DNA of 64,000 bases, taken from contig NZ_KB849164.1 in the NCBI RefSeq assembly GCF_000367925.1, positions 722,349 through 786,348 on the forward strand. Direction: 5' to 3'. Position numbers and translations under genes: made by a program. Of the stretch, positions 42,614 to 51,574 are shown piece after piece. Each line of letters begins with the position of its first letter. Within the stretch, counting starts at the first letter, position 1. This DNA is from Acinetobacter bohemicus ANC 3994 (lineage in GTDB: Bacteria > Pseudomonadota > Gammaproteobacteria > Pseudomonadales > Moraxellaceae). The notes under the pieces were generated by a model. It was not told where the DNA came from, searched no databases, and saw only the letters and a program-made list of their open reading frames with translations.

Positions 42614-42835
42614 ATGAATCTTAAATCTGGAATTTATCAACATTATAAAGGGAATTTATATCAAGTTTTTCATGTGGCGACACACAGTGAAACGGGTGAA
42701 AAGTTGGTGGTCTATCAGTGTTTATATGGTGATTATTCGATGTGGGTACGTCCATTAGAGATGTTTCAAGAGACCGTTACTTTATCGGATGGTCAAGTAT
42801 TACCACGATTTAAATTGATTCAAGAAACGGCTTAA
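42614..42835 (+). CDS. DUF1653 domain-containing protein
   Basis: 73 residues from the ATG at 42614. The small SH3-like DUF1653 pattern is clear: GIYQHYKGNLYQVFHVATHSETGE, LVVYQCLYGDYSMWVRPLEMF and a C-terminal LPRFKLI. Function unknown across the family. It lies 63 bp before the O-methyltransferase gene on the same strand and may be cotranscribed. An upstream in-frame extension lacks a ribosome binding site. Confidence 0.8.
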   Translation: MNLKSGIYQHYKGNLYQVFHVATHSETGEKLVVYQCLYGDYSMWVRPLEMFQETVTLSDGQVLPRFKLIQETA

Positions 42836-42898
42836 GTATAGATTTTTATTATAGATAAGTTAGAATCGGTACAAACACTAAAAATAGAGACATCTGAT

Positions 42899-43489
42899 AT
42901 GAGCATGAGTTTGGTATTTCAACAACGGATGCAAGAGTTGTATCAAAATTTTATCAAATTTGATGCTTTGCAAACTGATCGTATTCAGCGTTATCGAAAT
43001 ATTGAACCAGACTCTGCATTATTTCTAGCCATGCAAATTCGGATCCAACAATCGAAGAGTATTTTGGAGATTGGAACTTCAACAGGGTATTCGACTTTAT
43101 GGCTGGCAGATGCCGCGCAAGAAACGCAAGCTCATGTAACCACATTAGAAATAGATCAATCTCGGACAACTCAAGCAAAGCAATATGCTCAAGAGTTGGC
43201 ATTGGATCATGTGATTGATTTTTGGGTAGGGGATGCGCAAAAATTTCTTGAAAATAGTGCCAAACACTATGATTTTATCTTATTAGATGCTGAACGCGAT
43301 GCTTATGTCGATTACTGGGTTTTTCTACAAAAGATGCTTCATCCGCAGGGCGGCGTTTTGATTGTTGATAATGTCATCTCGCATGCCGAGGAAGTTAAAC
43401 ATTTTATTGAATTGGTCGAAAATGATGGACGTTTTATCAGTACAACCCTGTCTATAGGTGCAGGATTATTCATGATTTGTTATAAATAA
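42899..43489 (+). CDS. O-methyltransferase, SAM-dependent class I
   Basis: 196 residues of the catechol/caffeoyl-CoA O-methyltransferase type. The SAM-binding motif I is SILEIGTSTGYSTLWLA (near residue 53), motif II acidic residue is TLEID, and FILLDAERDAYVDYW plus GGVLIVDNVISHAEEV carry the metal-binding aspartates of this family. Probably methylates a small diol or catechol-like substrate; the substrate is unknown. It ends at a bidirectional terminator shared with the KTSC gene. Confidence 0.85.
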   Translation: MSMSLVFQQRMQELYQNFIKFDALQTDRIQRYRNIEPDSALFLAMQIRIQQSKSILEIGTSTGYSTLWLADAAQETQAHVTTLEIDQSRTTQAKQYAQELALDHVIDFWVGDAQKFLENSAKHYDFILLDAERDAYVDYWVFLQKMLHPQGGVLIVDNVISHAEEVKHFIELVENDGRFISTTLSIGAGLFMICYK

Positions 43490-43551
43490 TCCTGCTTCTG
43501 CTGCCTGCGACAAAATTGCTGGAATAAGGAAATTTTTCAGTAATAAATTCT

Positions 43552-43589
43552 GTAAAAATGTTCAAAAGAATCTATTTGAACATTTTTAC
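43552..43589. terminator. bidirectional terminator
   Basis: A perfect 15-bp stem (43552-43566 with 43575-43589, 8-nt loop) whose A and T runs serve both the O-methyltransferase gene and the convergent KTSC gene. Confidence 0.8.
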
Positions 43590-43635
43590 GTTATATGGCG
43601 GCCTCATCACTTTGATTTATGGCATATTTTTTAAT

Positions 43636-43842
43636 TTATTGAATTGAAACACGAGTAAAATGCACATCGTATTCTAAGTACTTATGGACAAAAGCTGTTT
43701 TGTCACTACAGCGCAACAAATTATTGTAGATAAATTCAGGTACAGGGTGATATAGCTCTCCTGAGCCATTATTATAAAAAATTTTTAAATACCGTGAAGA
43801 AGCATTGTATTTATAAGAAGTTACGATAAGTAGTGTTCCCAT
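43636..43842 (-). CDS. KTSC domain-containing protein
   Basis: 68 residues from the ATG at 43842, preceded by AAGGAG with 7-nt spacing. Most of the protein is a KTSC-like domain: SSRYLKIFYNNGSGELYHPVP, then EFIYNNLLRCSDKTAFVHKYL, matching the family's F-x-N/G-x-x-Y-x-Y-x-x-V-P-x-x-x-Y-x-x-L-L pattern, although the usual KTSC tetrapeptide is replaced. Function unknown. Convergent with the O-methyltransferase gene. Confidence 0.65.
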   Translation of the reverse strand: MGTLLIVTSYKYNASSRYLKIFYNNGSGELYHPVPEFIYNNLLRCSDKTAFVHKYLEYDVHFTRVSIQ

Positions 43843-44149
43843 ATGCAACTCCTTTTTCTTCTTTTTTTATAGACTTTTATGCGACCTTTGTTTTATTTAA
43901 AGGTAATGAAAAAGACCAGATGAATGTATAGCAAATTTGTAACAGGCAAATAAAAGTAAACAGGTAAGTGCAATATGCAAAAAAGCAAGAATCATTGAAA
44001 AAAGATAAAACTATTTCTGATTTATTGAAAGTTAATAAAATGTTACCTATGCGCTTAAATCTAAATATCAAAAAGTTATGCAATGCTATAAAACTGATCA
44101 GAATAATCGTATTTCTTCACTCATATAAAATTTTATAAAAGGTATCAGC

Positions 44150-44923
44150 ATGAAAATGAATGAACTTTTTAATCTGAAAGATAAAGTCGCTATTGTTACA
44201 GGAGGTGCGGATGGTATTGGTAAGGCAACGGCATTACTTTTAGCAGAAGCGGGTGCACATATTGTTATTGGTGACTTAAATATAGAAAAAGCGCAAAAAG
44301 TCGTGCAAGAAGTTGAGCAAATAGGCGTACGCGCTTTAGCGGTGCAATGTAATATTTTAGATGATCAAAGTTTGGTTGATCTTGTTGATTTAACTGTGAA
44401 AACTTTCGGTACGGTCAATATTTTAATTAACAATGCCGGTGGTGGCGGTGGAGGGCGTGAAAATCCTTTTCAAATTACCATTGATGATATTAAACGTGAT
44501 TATGAGCTTAATGTATTTAGCGGTTGGCGTTTAAGTCAGTTATGCGTACCGCATATGAAAAAATCAGGTTATGGTTCGATTGTAATAACGTCTTCAATGT
44601 CGAGTCAAAATGCGTCTCCAAATATGAGTGGATATGGTGGTTCTAAAGCGGCTGTCAATCATATGGTGGCGAACCTAGCCTTTGATTTTGGTCCAGAAGT
44701 TCGAATTAATGCTGTAGGCCCCGGTGCAACGCGAACCGCAGCTTTGGCAAGTGTACTAACCCCAGAGATTGAAGCAAAAATGTTGCAACATACACCCATA
44801 AAAAGACTGGGAACCGCAGACGATATTGCTGGCGCGATGTTGTATTTGGCTTCACCTATTTCATCGTGGGTGAGTGGACAAACCATTTTTGTAAATGGTG
44901 GCGGTGTTCAGACTTTAGATTAG
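44150..44923 (+). CDS. hdhA: short-chain dehydrogenase, 7-alpha-hydroxysteroid dehydrogenase-like
   Basis: 257 residues. The cofactor site VTGGADGIGKATALL is followed by GDLN (aspartate favouring NAD). NNAGGGGGGREN, SMSSQNASPNMSGYGGSKAAV (catalytic Tyr and Lys, here cut into its parts) and the C-terminal TPEIEAKMLQHTPIKRLG with SWVSGQTIFVNGGGVQ follow E. coli HdhA almost residue for residue. HdhA oxidises the 7-alpha hydroxyl of bile acids; in an environmental bacterium the natural substrate may be another alcohol. Single gene, closed by a bidirectional terminator. Confidence 0.72.
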   Translation: MKMNELFNLKDKVAIVTGGADGIGKATALLLAEAGAHIVIGDLNIEKAQKVVQEVEQIGVRALAVQCNILDDQSLVDLVDLTVKTFGTVNILINNAGGGGGGRENPFQITIDDIKRDYELNVFSGWRLSQLCVPHMKKSGYGSIVITSSMSSQNASPNMSGYGGSKAAVNHMVANLAFDFGPEVRINAVGPGATRTAALASVLTPEIEAKMLQHTPIKRLGTADDIAGAMLYLASPISSWVSGQTIFVNGGGVQTLD

Positions 44924-44951
44924 ATTCTAATTTAATAAAATTTAAGCAATA

Positions 44952-44980
44952 AAAAAACCACGCTAAAAGCGTGGTTTTTT
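44952..44980. terminator. bidirectional terminator between the SDR gene and ahpC
   Basis: AAAAAACCACGC (44952-44963) and GCGTGGTTTTTT (44969-44980) enclose a 5-nt loop; A and T runs serve both convergent genes. Confidence 0.88.
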
Positions 44981-45003
44981 GAATCAGTTCAATCTAATAG
45001 AAA

Positions 45004-45567
45004 TTAGATTTTACCCACTAGGTCGATTGAAGGCGCTAAAGTCGCATCGCCTTCTTGCCATTTAGCTGGGCAAACTTCACCTGGGTGAGCATGAACGTAT
45101 TGAGCTGCTTTAACTTTACGAAGAAGTTCTGAAGCATCACGGCCAATACCACCAGCGTTGATTTCAACGATTTGGATTTTACCTTCAGGATCGATAACGA
45201 AAGTACCACGATCAGCAAGACCAGCAGATTCGATTAATACTTCAAAGTTTTTAGCAAGTGTCCAAGTTGGATCGCCTACCATTGGGTATTCGATTTTTTT
45301 GATTTCTGCTGAAGAATCGTGCCAAGCTTTATGAGTAAAGTGAGTGTCAGTAGAAACTGAGTAGATTTCAACGCCTAATTTTTTGAATTCAGCATAATTA
45401 TCTGCAAGGTCGCCAAGTTCAGTTGGGCAAACAAAAGTGAAATCAGCTGGATAGAAGAAGAATACAGACCATTTTCCTTTAAGGTCAGCTTCAGTTACTT
45501 CAATAAATTGACCGTTAAGGAATGCTTGTGCTTTGAATGGTTTAACTTCTGTATTAATTAAGCTCAT
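45004..45567 (-). CDS. ahpC: alkyl hydroperoxide reductase subunit C (2-Cys peroxiredoxin)
   Basis: 187 residues from the ATG at 45567 (GGAG six bases upstream), the exact length of E. coli AhpC. The peroxidatic cysteine is in FYPADFTFVCPTELGD (near residue 47) and the resolving cysteine in HPGEVCPAKW (near 166). VSTDTHFTHKAWH and the closing LAPSIDLVGKI are conserved. It reduces hydrogen peroxide and organic hydroperoxides and is recycled by AhpF (gene at 40773-42338, same strand, not adjacent). Confidence 0.96.
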   Translation of the reverse strand: MSLINTEVKPFKAQAFLNGQFIEVTEADLKGKWSVFFFYPADFTFVCPTELGDLADNYAEFKKLGVEIYSVSTDTHFTHKAWHDSSAEIKKIEYPMVGDPTWTLAKNFEVLIESAGLADRGTFVIDPEGKIQIVEINAGGIGRDASELLRKVKAAQYVHAHPGEVCPAKWQEGDATLAPSIDLVGKI

Positions 45568-46064
45568 CATTGTCTCCATGATCGAGGTTTGTATTTAATT
45601 TCTAAAAGAATAGCGAATTTTTTGTTATTGCTGAAACAGTATTTTTACATTATTCAAATCGGAAAAACCGAATTAAGTGCTGTAAAGCTTACAATTTCAG
45701 CAAATCTGATGTTCTTGTCTATTGAGCCACACAAAGATGATGGACGAATGACAAAATATCAGTTCTTCAGCTTGCTTAAGAACATGAAGGTTCATGAACT
45801 AAAATTCAAGGGTAAATTTTTTTAAATTAAATTTCTTTTCTGATTAGAACAATGTTGTTAAGGAGCAATTGCTCTTGTACGAAATGGTTTTGAACATGGT
45901 CGAAGTATCAAAATATTCGATTTTCGCTTGGATCGTGCGCTATTTTTATGGTTTTGAATATTCTTTTCATTAAAGCTAATGAATAAATATTGCCTTATCT
46001 TTCTCTCGACAGCGTTACAGCGTAAAATACACAGTTCAAATTTTTGTTTTGGGATAAATTATCT
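45568..46064. other. divergent intergenic region between ahpC and hrpA
   Basis: About 500 bp holding the ahpC promoter region and the hrpA leader. A perfect 12-bp palindrome GAGCAATTGCTC lies at 45863-45874. A 78-codon frame at 45589-45825 has no ribosome binding site or family resemblance and was not accepted. No OxyR site was recognised with confidence. Confidence 0.35.
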
Positions 46065-49000
46065 GTGTTAAGTCATTTAAATGTAGATCAGTGGGTCATG
46101 GCACGTGACCGTCATCGTTTAAATCGACTACGCAAAGGTAAAGATGCCAGTGAGGCGCAATATCAAGAACTTTTTGAAAAATCCAATCATAAAGTACGTG
46201 AACGTCTATCGCGGCTCCCAAATATTCGGCTGAATCAAGATCTACCCGTTACCCAATCTGCGGATCAGCTGATTGAAGCCATTCAAAAACATCAAGTGAT
46301 TATTGTAGCAGGGGAAACAGGATCGGGGAAAACCACGCAGTTACCACAAATTGCCATGCTGGCTGGACGTGGTCTAACAGGGATAATTGGTCATACCCAA
46401 CCGCGTCGTCTTGCTGCACGTAGTGTATCGCAGCGTATTGCCGAAGAAGTCGGTGAAAAACTGGGTGAATCGATTGGTTTTAAAATCCGTTTTAATGAAC
46501 AAGGTTCGCAAGATTCGATTGTTCGTTTAATGACGGATGGTATTTTACTGGCCGAACTGGCGAATGATCGCTATTTAACCAAATACGACACCATTATTAT
46601 TGATGAAGCGCATGAGCGTTCGCTTAATATCGACTTTATCATGGGCTATTTAAAACAGCTCCTGCATAAGCGTCGTGATTTAAAAGTCATCATTACCTCA
46701 GCAACCTTAGATGTAAATCGCTTTAGCAGTTACTTTTTTGATGCGCCAGTTTTTGAAGTGGAAGGGCGAAGCTTTCCCGTAGAACTTCGTTATCGTCCCA
46801 TTTCAGAAATGAGTATTGGTGGCAGTGATGATGATGAATTTGATGATTTTGAAGAAAATTTGCCACGCGCAGTGGTGCAAGCGGTAGAAGAATGTTTTGC
46901 TGATGCGCAACAAAAAGGCCATCCTGAACATGCCGATATTCTAATTTTTGCCAGTACAGAACAAGAAATTCGCGAACTACAAGAAACCTTGCAAAAGCAT
47001 GGTCCGCGGCACACGGAAATTTTACCGTTATATGCGCGCTTAGCTTTGGCTGAACAACAAAAGATTTTTAGTCCGGGTGGTGGTGGGCGACGCATTATTA
47101 TTGCCACCAATGTTGCTGAAACAGCGTTAACCGTACCGAATATCCGTTATGTGATTGATAGTGGTTTTGCCCGTATTTCACGTTATAGCTATCGTTCACG
47201 GGTTCAGCGTTTACCGATTGAGGCTGTATCTCAAGCCGCAGCCAATCAGCGTAAAGGGCGTTGTGGGCGTATTGCACCGGGTGTGTGTATTCGATTGTAT
47301 TCGGAAGATGATTTCCAAAGTCGTCCTGAATTTACCGAACCTGAAATTAAGCGTACCAATCTCGCATCGGTGATTTTGCAAATGCAAAGTCTGAATTTGG
47401 GTGATTTAGAAAGTTTTGATTTTATTGAACCGCCAGATCATCGCTTGGTGAATGATGGTCGCAAGCTATTGATTGAGCTTGGGGCGATGAATGAAAAAAG
47501 TTCTCCTAAAGCTGAAGCTGATAAAGAAAATCCCTCTAAGTCTCCCTTTGAGAAAGGGAGACTTTCTAAAGAGGAAGGTTCCTTAACCAAAATCGGTCAA
47601 ATGATGGCGAAGATGCCGATTGACCCGCGTTTGGCACGAATGATTTTAGGTGGTGCACATTTTGGTGTTTTGAATGAAGTGTTGATTATTGTGGCAGCGC
47701 TTGCTGTACAAGACCCGCGTGAACGCCCAAATGATAAACAAACGCAAGCCGATCAGAAACATGCGTTATTTAAAGAAGGCGATTCTGACTTTTTGTTCTA
47801 CATCAAGTTATGGGAAACTTTACAGAATAACCGTGAATCGATGAATGAAAATAAGCGTCGTAATTTCGCGCGTCAGCATTTTCTTAGTTGGTTACGTTTA
47901 CGTGAATGGAAAAAAACTCATGAGCAACTCTCTGAATTGGCTCAGGGTTTAAAGCTTTCATTTAATGATAAAAAAGCCAGTTATGAAAACTTGCATCGTG
48001 CTTTATTGACCGGTTTGCTTTCGTTCATTGCCAATAAAACCGATGAAAAAAATGTCTATATGGCGGTGCGTCAGCAGAAAGCCCGTATTTTTCCGGCATC
48101 GACTTTACATAAAGGTGGTGCATCTTGGGTGATGGCATTTGAGATGGTGGAAACTTCTCAAGTGTATTTACGGACTTTGGCGAAAATTGAACCTGAATGG
48201 ATTCTACTGGCTGCACCTGATTTGTTAAAGCATCACTATTTTGAACCGCATTGGTCGAAAAAAGCCGGCATTGTGAATGCTTATGATCAAATTTCATTGT
48301 TTGGTCTGATTATTGAACCGAAGCGTTTGATGAATTATGAAAAGGTTGATCAAGTTGCAGCTCATGAAATTTTCCTGCGAGATGCTTTAACCACTGGTCA
48401 TTTGGGGATTACGCCACCATTTTTAAAACATAATTTACAGAAACTAGAAGAAGTAGAACGTGTTGAAGACAAATTACGTCGTCGTGATTTGGTGGTGGAT
48501 GAAGAAACCATTTATCAATTCTATGCGTCAAAAGTACCTGAAGACGTCGCCAGCCGACGTGCTTTTGAAGACTGGCGAGCGACGATAGAACCGCAAAGTC
48601 CGCGTTATTTATTTGTCGATGATGATGCGTTGTGGATGAATGATCGTCCAACCACGCAGCAATTCCCTGACCATCTGCACAATGGTTCATTGCGTTTTGC
48701 GGCAAGTTATCGCTTTGACCCAAGTCATGATGAAGATGGTGCCACAGTTAAAATTCCTGTACAGGCTTTGCCGCAGGTCGATGAAAATATTTGGTCATGG
48801 GGAATTCCCGGCTGGCGACAGGATTTGATTGAAGCATTATTAAAATCTTTGCCGAAGGATAAGCGTCGAAATTTGGTGCCTATTCCTGATACAGCACGTA
48901 AGTTGATGAAAGGCATTGATGCAGTTCATTTACGGGAACACATTTTTAGTTACTTGGCATTTCAACTGCGGGCGGAACAAATTACAGCGAAAGACTTTAG

Positions 49001-49994
49001 TTTTGAACGCATTGATCAGTATTTGTTGCCGTTCATTAAAGTGATTGATGAAAAAGGGCATGTAATTGAAAAAGGACGTGATTTAGTTGAGCTGAAAGCT
49101 CGTTGCCGCACGGAAACACATAGTCCAGTCAAACAGCTTAAAGGTGAATTTAATACTTTCCCTGAAAGTTTTACTTTTGAAGCATCGCAGAAAGTCACAG
49201 GCGTGATTGTGAAGCAGTATCAAGCTTTAGTTCCAGTGAAAGCATTTGCAGAACTGGATGCAAAAGATGAATCGGGTGTGGTGATTCAAACCTTTAATGA
49301 TCAAGCTGAAGCCATTCGTCAGCACCGTGAAGGGGTGATTCGTCTAGTGTATATGCAGTTGGGGGATTTAATTCGTCAACTGAAAAAACAGATTTCAAAA
49401 CCACTGGCTTTAGCCTATTCGCCATTGGGTGATAAAGCCAAATTAGAGCAAATGTTGGTTTATGCCACCCTACAGATGGCAATAAAAGATCTTCCTGTCA
49501 ATACTGAAGAGTTTCAAAATTTAATTTTAAATGTAAAAAAATCTTTCCTTACGCACGGACAAGAGGCATTATTAATACTGAGCGATATTTATATTCAATG
49601 GCAGGATATTCGTCGGAAATTGTTGGTTTTAGACGATTCTCTGTTTGGAAAAAATATCGATGACATTGAAGATCAGCTTGATTTAATGGCTCTTTCCAAC
49701 TTTGTATATGTCAAATCTTCAGACATATGGCAGGAATTCCCTCGTTATTTGAAGGCATTGGTCTTGCGTTTAGAGCGCTTGCCAAATAACCTACAAAGAG
49801 ACAATTCTGCCATTGATCAAGTTGACCCGTGGATGGAAAAATTATTTAAGTTTAAAAATGATGCGCGCCTAAAAGAACTGTACTTCATGATTGAAGAATT
49901 TCGTATTTCTTTGTTCTCACAGCCAATGAAAACCAAGATGCCTATTTCTCCAACCAGATTGCAAAAAGTATGGAATCAATTAGGCATTAGTTAA
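46065..49994 (+). CDS. hrpA: ATP-dependent RNA helicase HrpA
   Basis: About 1309 residues from the GTG at 46065 (TGGGAT upstream); a TTG at 46044 is the alternative. A DEAH-box helicase: Walker A IVAGETGSGKTTQLPQ, Ia GHTQPRRLAARSV, DEAH in TIIIDEAHERSLN, SAT in IITSATLD, and motif VI region QAAANQRKGRCGRIAPG. The HA2/OB fold (DPRLARMI) and the long DUF3418 C-terminus typical of HrpA follow. E. coli HrpA acts on fimbrial mRNA and on stalled ribosomes. At about residue 480-510 it carries an extra SSPKAEADKENPSKSP-type segment encoded by a palindromic repeat. It precedes a FabH-like gene by 33 bp. Confidence 0.93.
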   Translation: MLSHLNVDQWVMARDRHRLNRLRKGKDASEAQYQELFEKSNHKVRERLSRLPNIRLNQDLPVTQSADQLIEAIQKHQVIIVAGETGSGKTTQLPQIAMLAGRGLTGIIGHTQPRRLAARSVSQRIAEEVGEKLGESIGFKIRFNEQGSQDSIVRLMTDGILLAELANDRYLTKYDTIIIDEAHERSLNIDFIMGYLKQLLHKRRDLKVIITSATLDVNRFSSYFFDAPVFEVEGRSFPVELRYRPISEMSIGGSDDDEFDDFEENLPRAVVQAVEECFADAQQKGHPEHADILIFASTEQEIRELQETLQKHGPRHTEILPLYARLALAEQQKIFSPGGGGRRIIIATNVAETALTVPNIRYVIDSGFARISRYSYRSRVQRLPIEAVSQAAANQRKGRCGRIAPGVCIRLYSEDDFQSRPEFTEPEIKRTNLASVILQMQSLNLGDLESFDFIEPPDHRLVNDGRKLLIELGAMNEKSSPKAEADKENPSKSPFEKGRLSKEEGSLTKIGQMMAKMPIDPRLARMILGGAHFGVLNEVLIIVAALAVQDPRERPNDKQTQADQKHALFKEGDSDFLFYIKLWETLQNNRESMNENKRRNFARQHFLSWLRLREWKKTHEQLSELAQGLKLSFNDKKASYENLHRALLTGLLSFIANKTDEKNVYMAVRQQKARIFPASTLHKGGASWVMAFEMVETSQVYLRTLAKIEPEWILLAAPDLLKHHYFEPHWSKKAGIVNAYDQISLFGLIIEPKRLMNYEKVDQVAAHEIFLRDALTTGHLGITPPFLKHNLQKLEEVERVEDKLRRRDLVVDEETIYQFYASKVPEDVASRRAFEDWRATIEPQSPRYLFVDDDALWMNDRPTTQQFPDHLHNGSLRFAASYRFDPSHDEDGATVKIPVQALPQVDENIWSWGIPGWRQDLIEALLKSLPKDKRRNLVPIPDTARKLMKGIDAVHLREHIFSYLAFQLRAEQITAKDFSFERIDQYLLPFIKVIDEKGHVIEKGRDLVELKARCRTETHSPVKQLKGEFNTFPESFTFEASQKVTGVIVKQYQALVPVKAFAELDAKDESGVVIQTFNDQAEAIRQHREGVIRLVYMQLGDLIRQLKKQISKPLALAYSPLGDKAKLEQMLVYATLQMAIKDLPVNTEEFQNLILNVKKSFLTHGQEALLILSDIYIQWQDIRRKLLVLDDSLFGKNIDDIEDQLDLMALSNFVYVKSSDIWQEFPRYLKALVLRLERLPNNLQRDNSAIDQVDPWMEKLFKFKNDARLKELYFMIEEFRISLFSQPMKTKMPISPTRLQKVWNQLGIS
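47538..47564. repeat. palindromic repeat inserted in frame within hrpA
   Basis: A perfect 12-bp inverted repeat, AAGTCTCCCTTT (47538-47549) and AAAGGGAGACTT (47553-47564), with a GAG loop; looser pairing (CCCTCT with AAGAGG) extends it to about 47532-47574. It encodes part of a Lys/Glu/Ser-rich loop (PSKSPFEKGRLSKEEGS) between the helicase core and the HA2 domain. It looks like a mobile intergenic palindrome caught inside a gene. Confidence 0.65.
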
Positions 49995-50027
49995 CATAGC
50001 GCGAGATTAGTTGAGTAGGAGTTTTAC

Positions 50028-51137
50028 ATGGGCATTCGTATTACAGGTACAGGCTTGTATCATCCAGAAGAAGCCATTACCAATGAAGAGTTAGTAACCA
50101 GTTTAAATGCTTATGTGGAACTGTTTAACCACGACAATGCTGACAAAATTGCAGCGGGTGAAATAGAAGAACGTCGCGGTTCAAATGCTGAATTTATTGA
50201 AAAAGCATCGGGTGTTAAAAGCCGTTATGTTGCTGAAAAATCAGGTGTGCTCGATCCAAAACGTCTGTATCCACGTTTACGTGAGCGCAGTAATGATGAG
50301 CTTTCTATTCAAGCGGAATGGGGCGTAACTGCGGCTAAACAAGCGATGGAAAATGCAGGCGTAACGGCAGAAGATATCGATGTGGTTATTTTGTCATGTT
50401 CAAACATCCAGCGTGCTTATCCTGCTGTAGCCATTGAAATTCAATCTGCTTTGGGTATTCAAGGTTATGCTTATGACATGAATGTGGCATGTTCTGCTGC
50501 AACCTTTGGTTTAAAACAAGCCGCAGATGCCATTAAATGTGGTGCACGCCGTGTATTGTTAGTTAATGTCGAAATTACCTCGGGTCATACCGATTTCCGT
50601 TCACGTGACTGTCACTTCATTTTTGGTGATGTTGCAACGGCATCGATTATTGAAGATACGACCAGCAAAACTGGTTTTGAAATTTTAGATACGCATTTAT
50701 TTACTCAATTTTCAAATAACATTCGCAACAACTTCGGTTACTTAAACCGTAGTGAAGATGCGGTAGTCGATGATAAATTGTTCAACCAAGATGGTCGTAA
50801 AGTCTTTAAAGAAGTTTGCCCATTGGTGGCTAAAATCATTACCGCACAACTTGAGAAAAACGAAATTGCACCAAGCAATGTGAAGCGTTTTTGGTTACAC
50901 CAAGCCAATGCCAGCATGAATGATCTGATTTTGAAATATGTCGTGGGTAAAGATGCTGACCGTTCACTTGTACCGATTATTTTAGATGAATTTGCCAACA
51001 CGTCTTCTGCTGGTGTAATCATTGCATTGCATCGTACTGCACACGAAGTTAATGATGGTGAATATGGTGTACTTTGCTCATTTGGTGCAGGTTATTCTGT
51101 TGGATCGATACTTGTGCAAAAACATGTTGTTGGCTAA
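50028..51137 (+). CDS. beta-ketoacyl-ACP synthase III family protein (FabH-like)
   Basis: 369 residues with the thiolase fold. The catalytic Cys-His-Asn triad is visible as YDMNVACSAATFGL (near residue 150), KRFWLHQANASMNDLI and DEFANTSSAG. The longer form and the insert after the start resemble the second KAS III of Pseudomonas (PA3286 type) that condenses medium-chain acyl-CoA with malonyl-ACP, rather than E. coli FabH; this assignment is by memory of the pattern. It follows hrpA by 33 bp with GTAGGAG before the ATG and may be cotranscribed. A terminator lies at 51221. Confidence 0.85.
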   Translation: MGIRITGTGLYHPEEAITNEELVTSLNAYVELFNHDNADKIAAGEIEERRGSNAEFIEKASGVKSRYVAEKSGVLDPKRLYPRLRERSNDELSIQAEWGVTAAKQAMENAGVTAEDIDVVILSCSNIQRAYPAVAIEIQSALGIQGYAYDMNVACSAATFGLKQAADAIKCGARRVLLVNVEITSGHTDFRSRDCHFIFGDVATASIIEDTTSKTGFEILDTHLFTQFSNNIRNNFGYLNRSEDAVVDDKLFNQDGRKVFKEVCPLVAKIITAQLEKNEIAPSNVKRFWLHQANASMNDLILKYVVGKDADRSLVPIILDEFANTSSAGVIIALHRTAHEVNDGEYGVLCSFGAGYSVGSILVQKHVVG

Positions 51138-51220
51138 GTCATAAAGAATAATAGGTGGCTCATCATAGATTTATGCTGTGATGGGTTCACTGATGATTCT
51201 TGTACTTATACAATAAATAT

Positions 51221-51263
51221 AAAATGGTTGTGGTTAGTCTTGCTGACCATAGCCATTTTTATT
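51221..51263 (+). terminator. terminator after the FabH-like gene
   Basis: AAAATGGTTGTGGT (51221-51234) and ACCATAGCCATTTT (51246-51259) pair over 14 positions with two G-U pairs, followed by T-rich sequence. Confidence 0.7.
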
Positions 51264-51574
51264 TGCCGATCTAACGTAATTTTATTTTCAATTTATGCCA
51301 CGCCAAAATTTAATAGATATTGAAAATATTGAATAGTTAAAAAATTCTCAAGAACGGATTCAGCAACAAAATATTAAAAATGTGAAGATATTTGAGTTTT
51401 GAAATTGGCACGGCTTTATTTGTGTTATAGCCATATTTTTTATAATTGAATATCAAATAATTAACGATGAATACTTGTTGAGAGAGATTTGCTTAAATTC
51501 TCTAGTCGGCATACATTGTCTGCATTATATATGATTAAATTCACAGTAGGATGTGAGTTCAATGTGAGGCGAGT
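51264..51574. other. AT-rich intergenic region with a possible decayed small gene
   Basis: From an ATG at 51295 one frame runs 79 codons to a TGA at 51532 with two internal stops (a TAG after 13 codons, a TGA after 35). It would encode a helical N-terminus (NSQERIQQQNIKNVKIFEF) and one membrane segment (FICVIAIFFIIEYQII). It may be a relic of a small membrane protein, or chance in AT-rich DNA. Confidence 0.25.

Noticed and set aside
43877..44083. 68-codon frame on the minus strand upstream of the KTSC gene
   Set aside because: Phe/Cys-rich composition, no ribosome binding site, overlaps the promoter region of the KTSC and SDR genes.
45589..45825. 78-codon frame upstream of hrpA
   Set aside because: No ribosome binding site, no family resemblance, AT-rich composition, and it covers the promoter region of ahpC.
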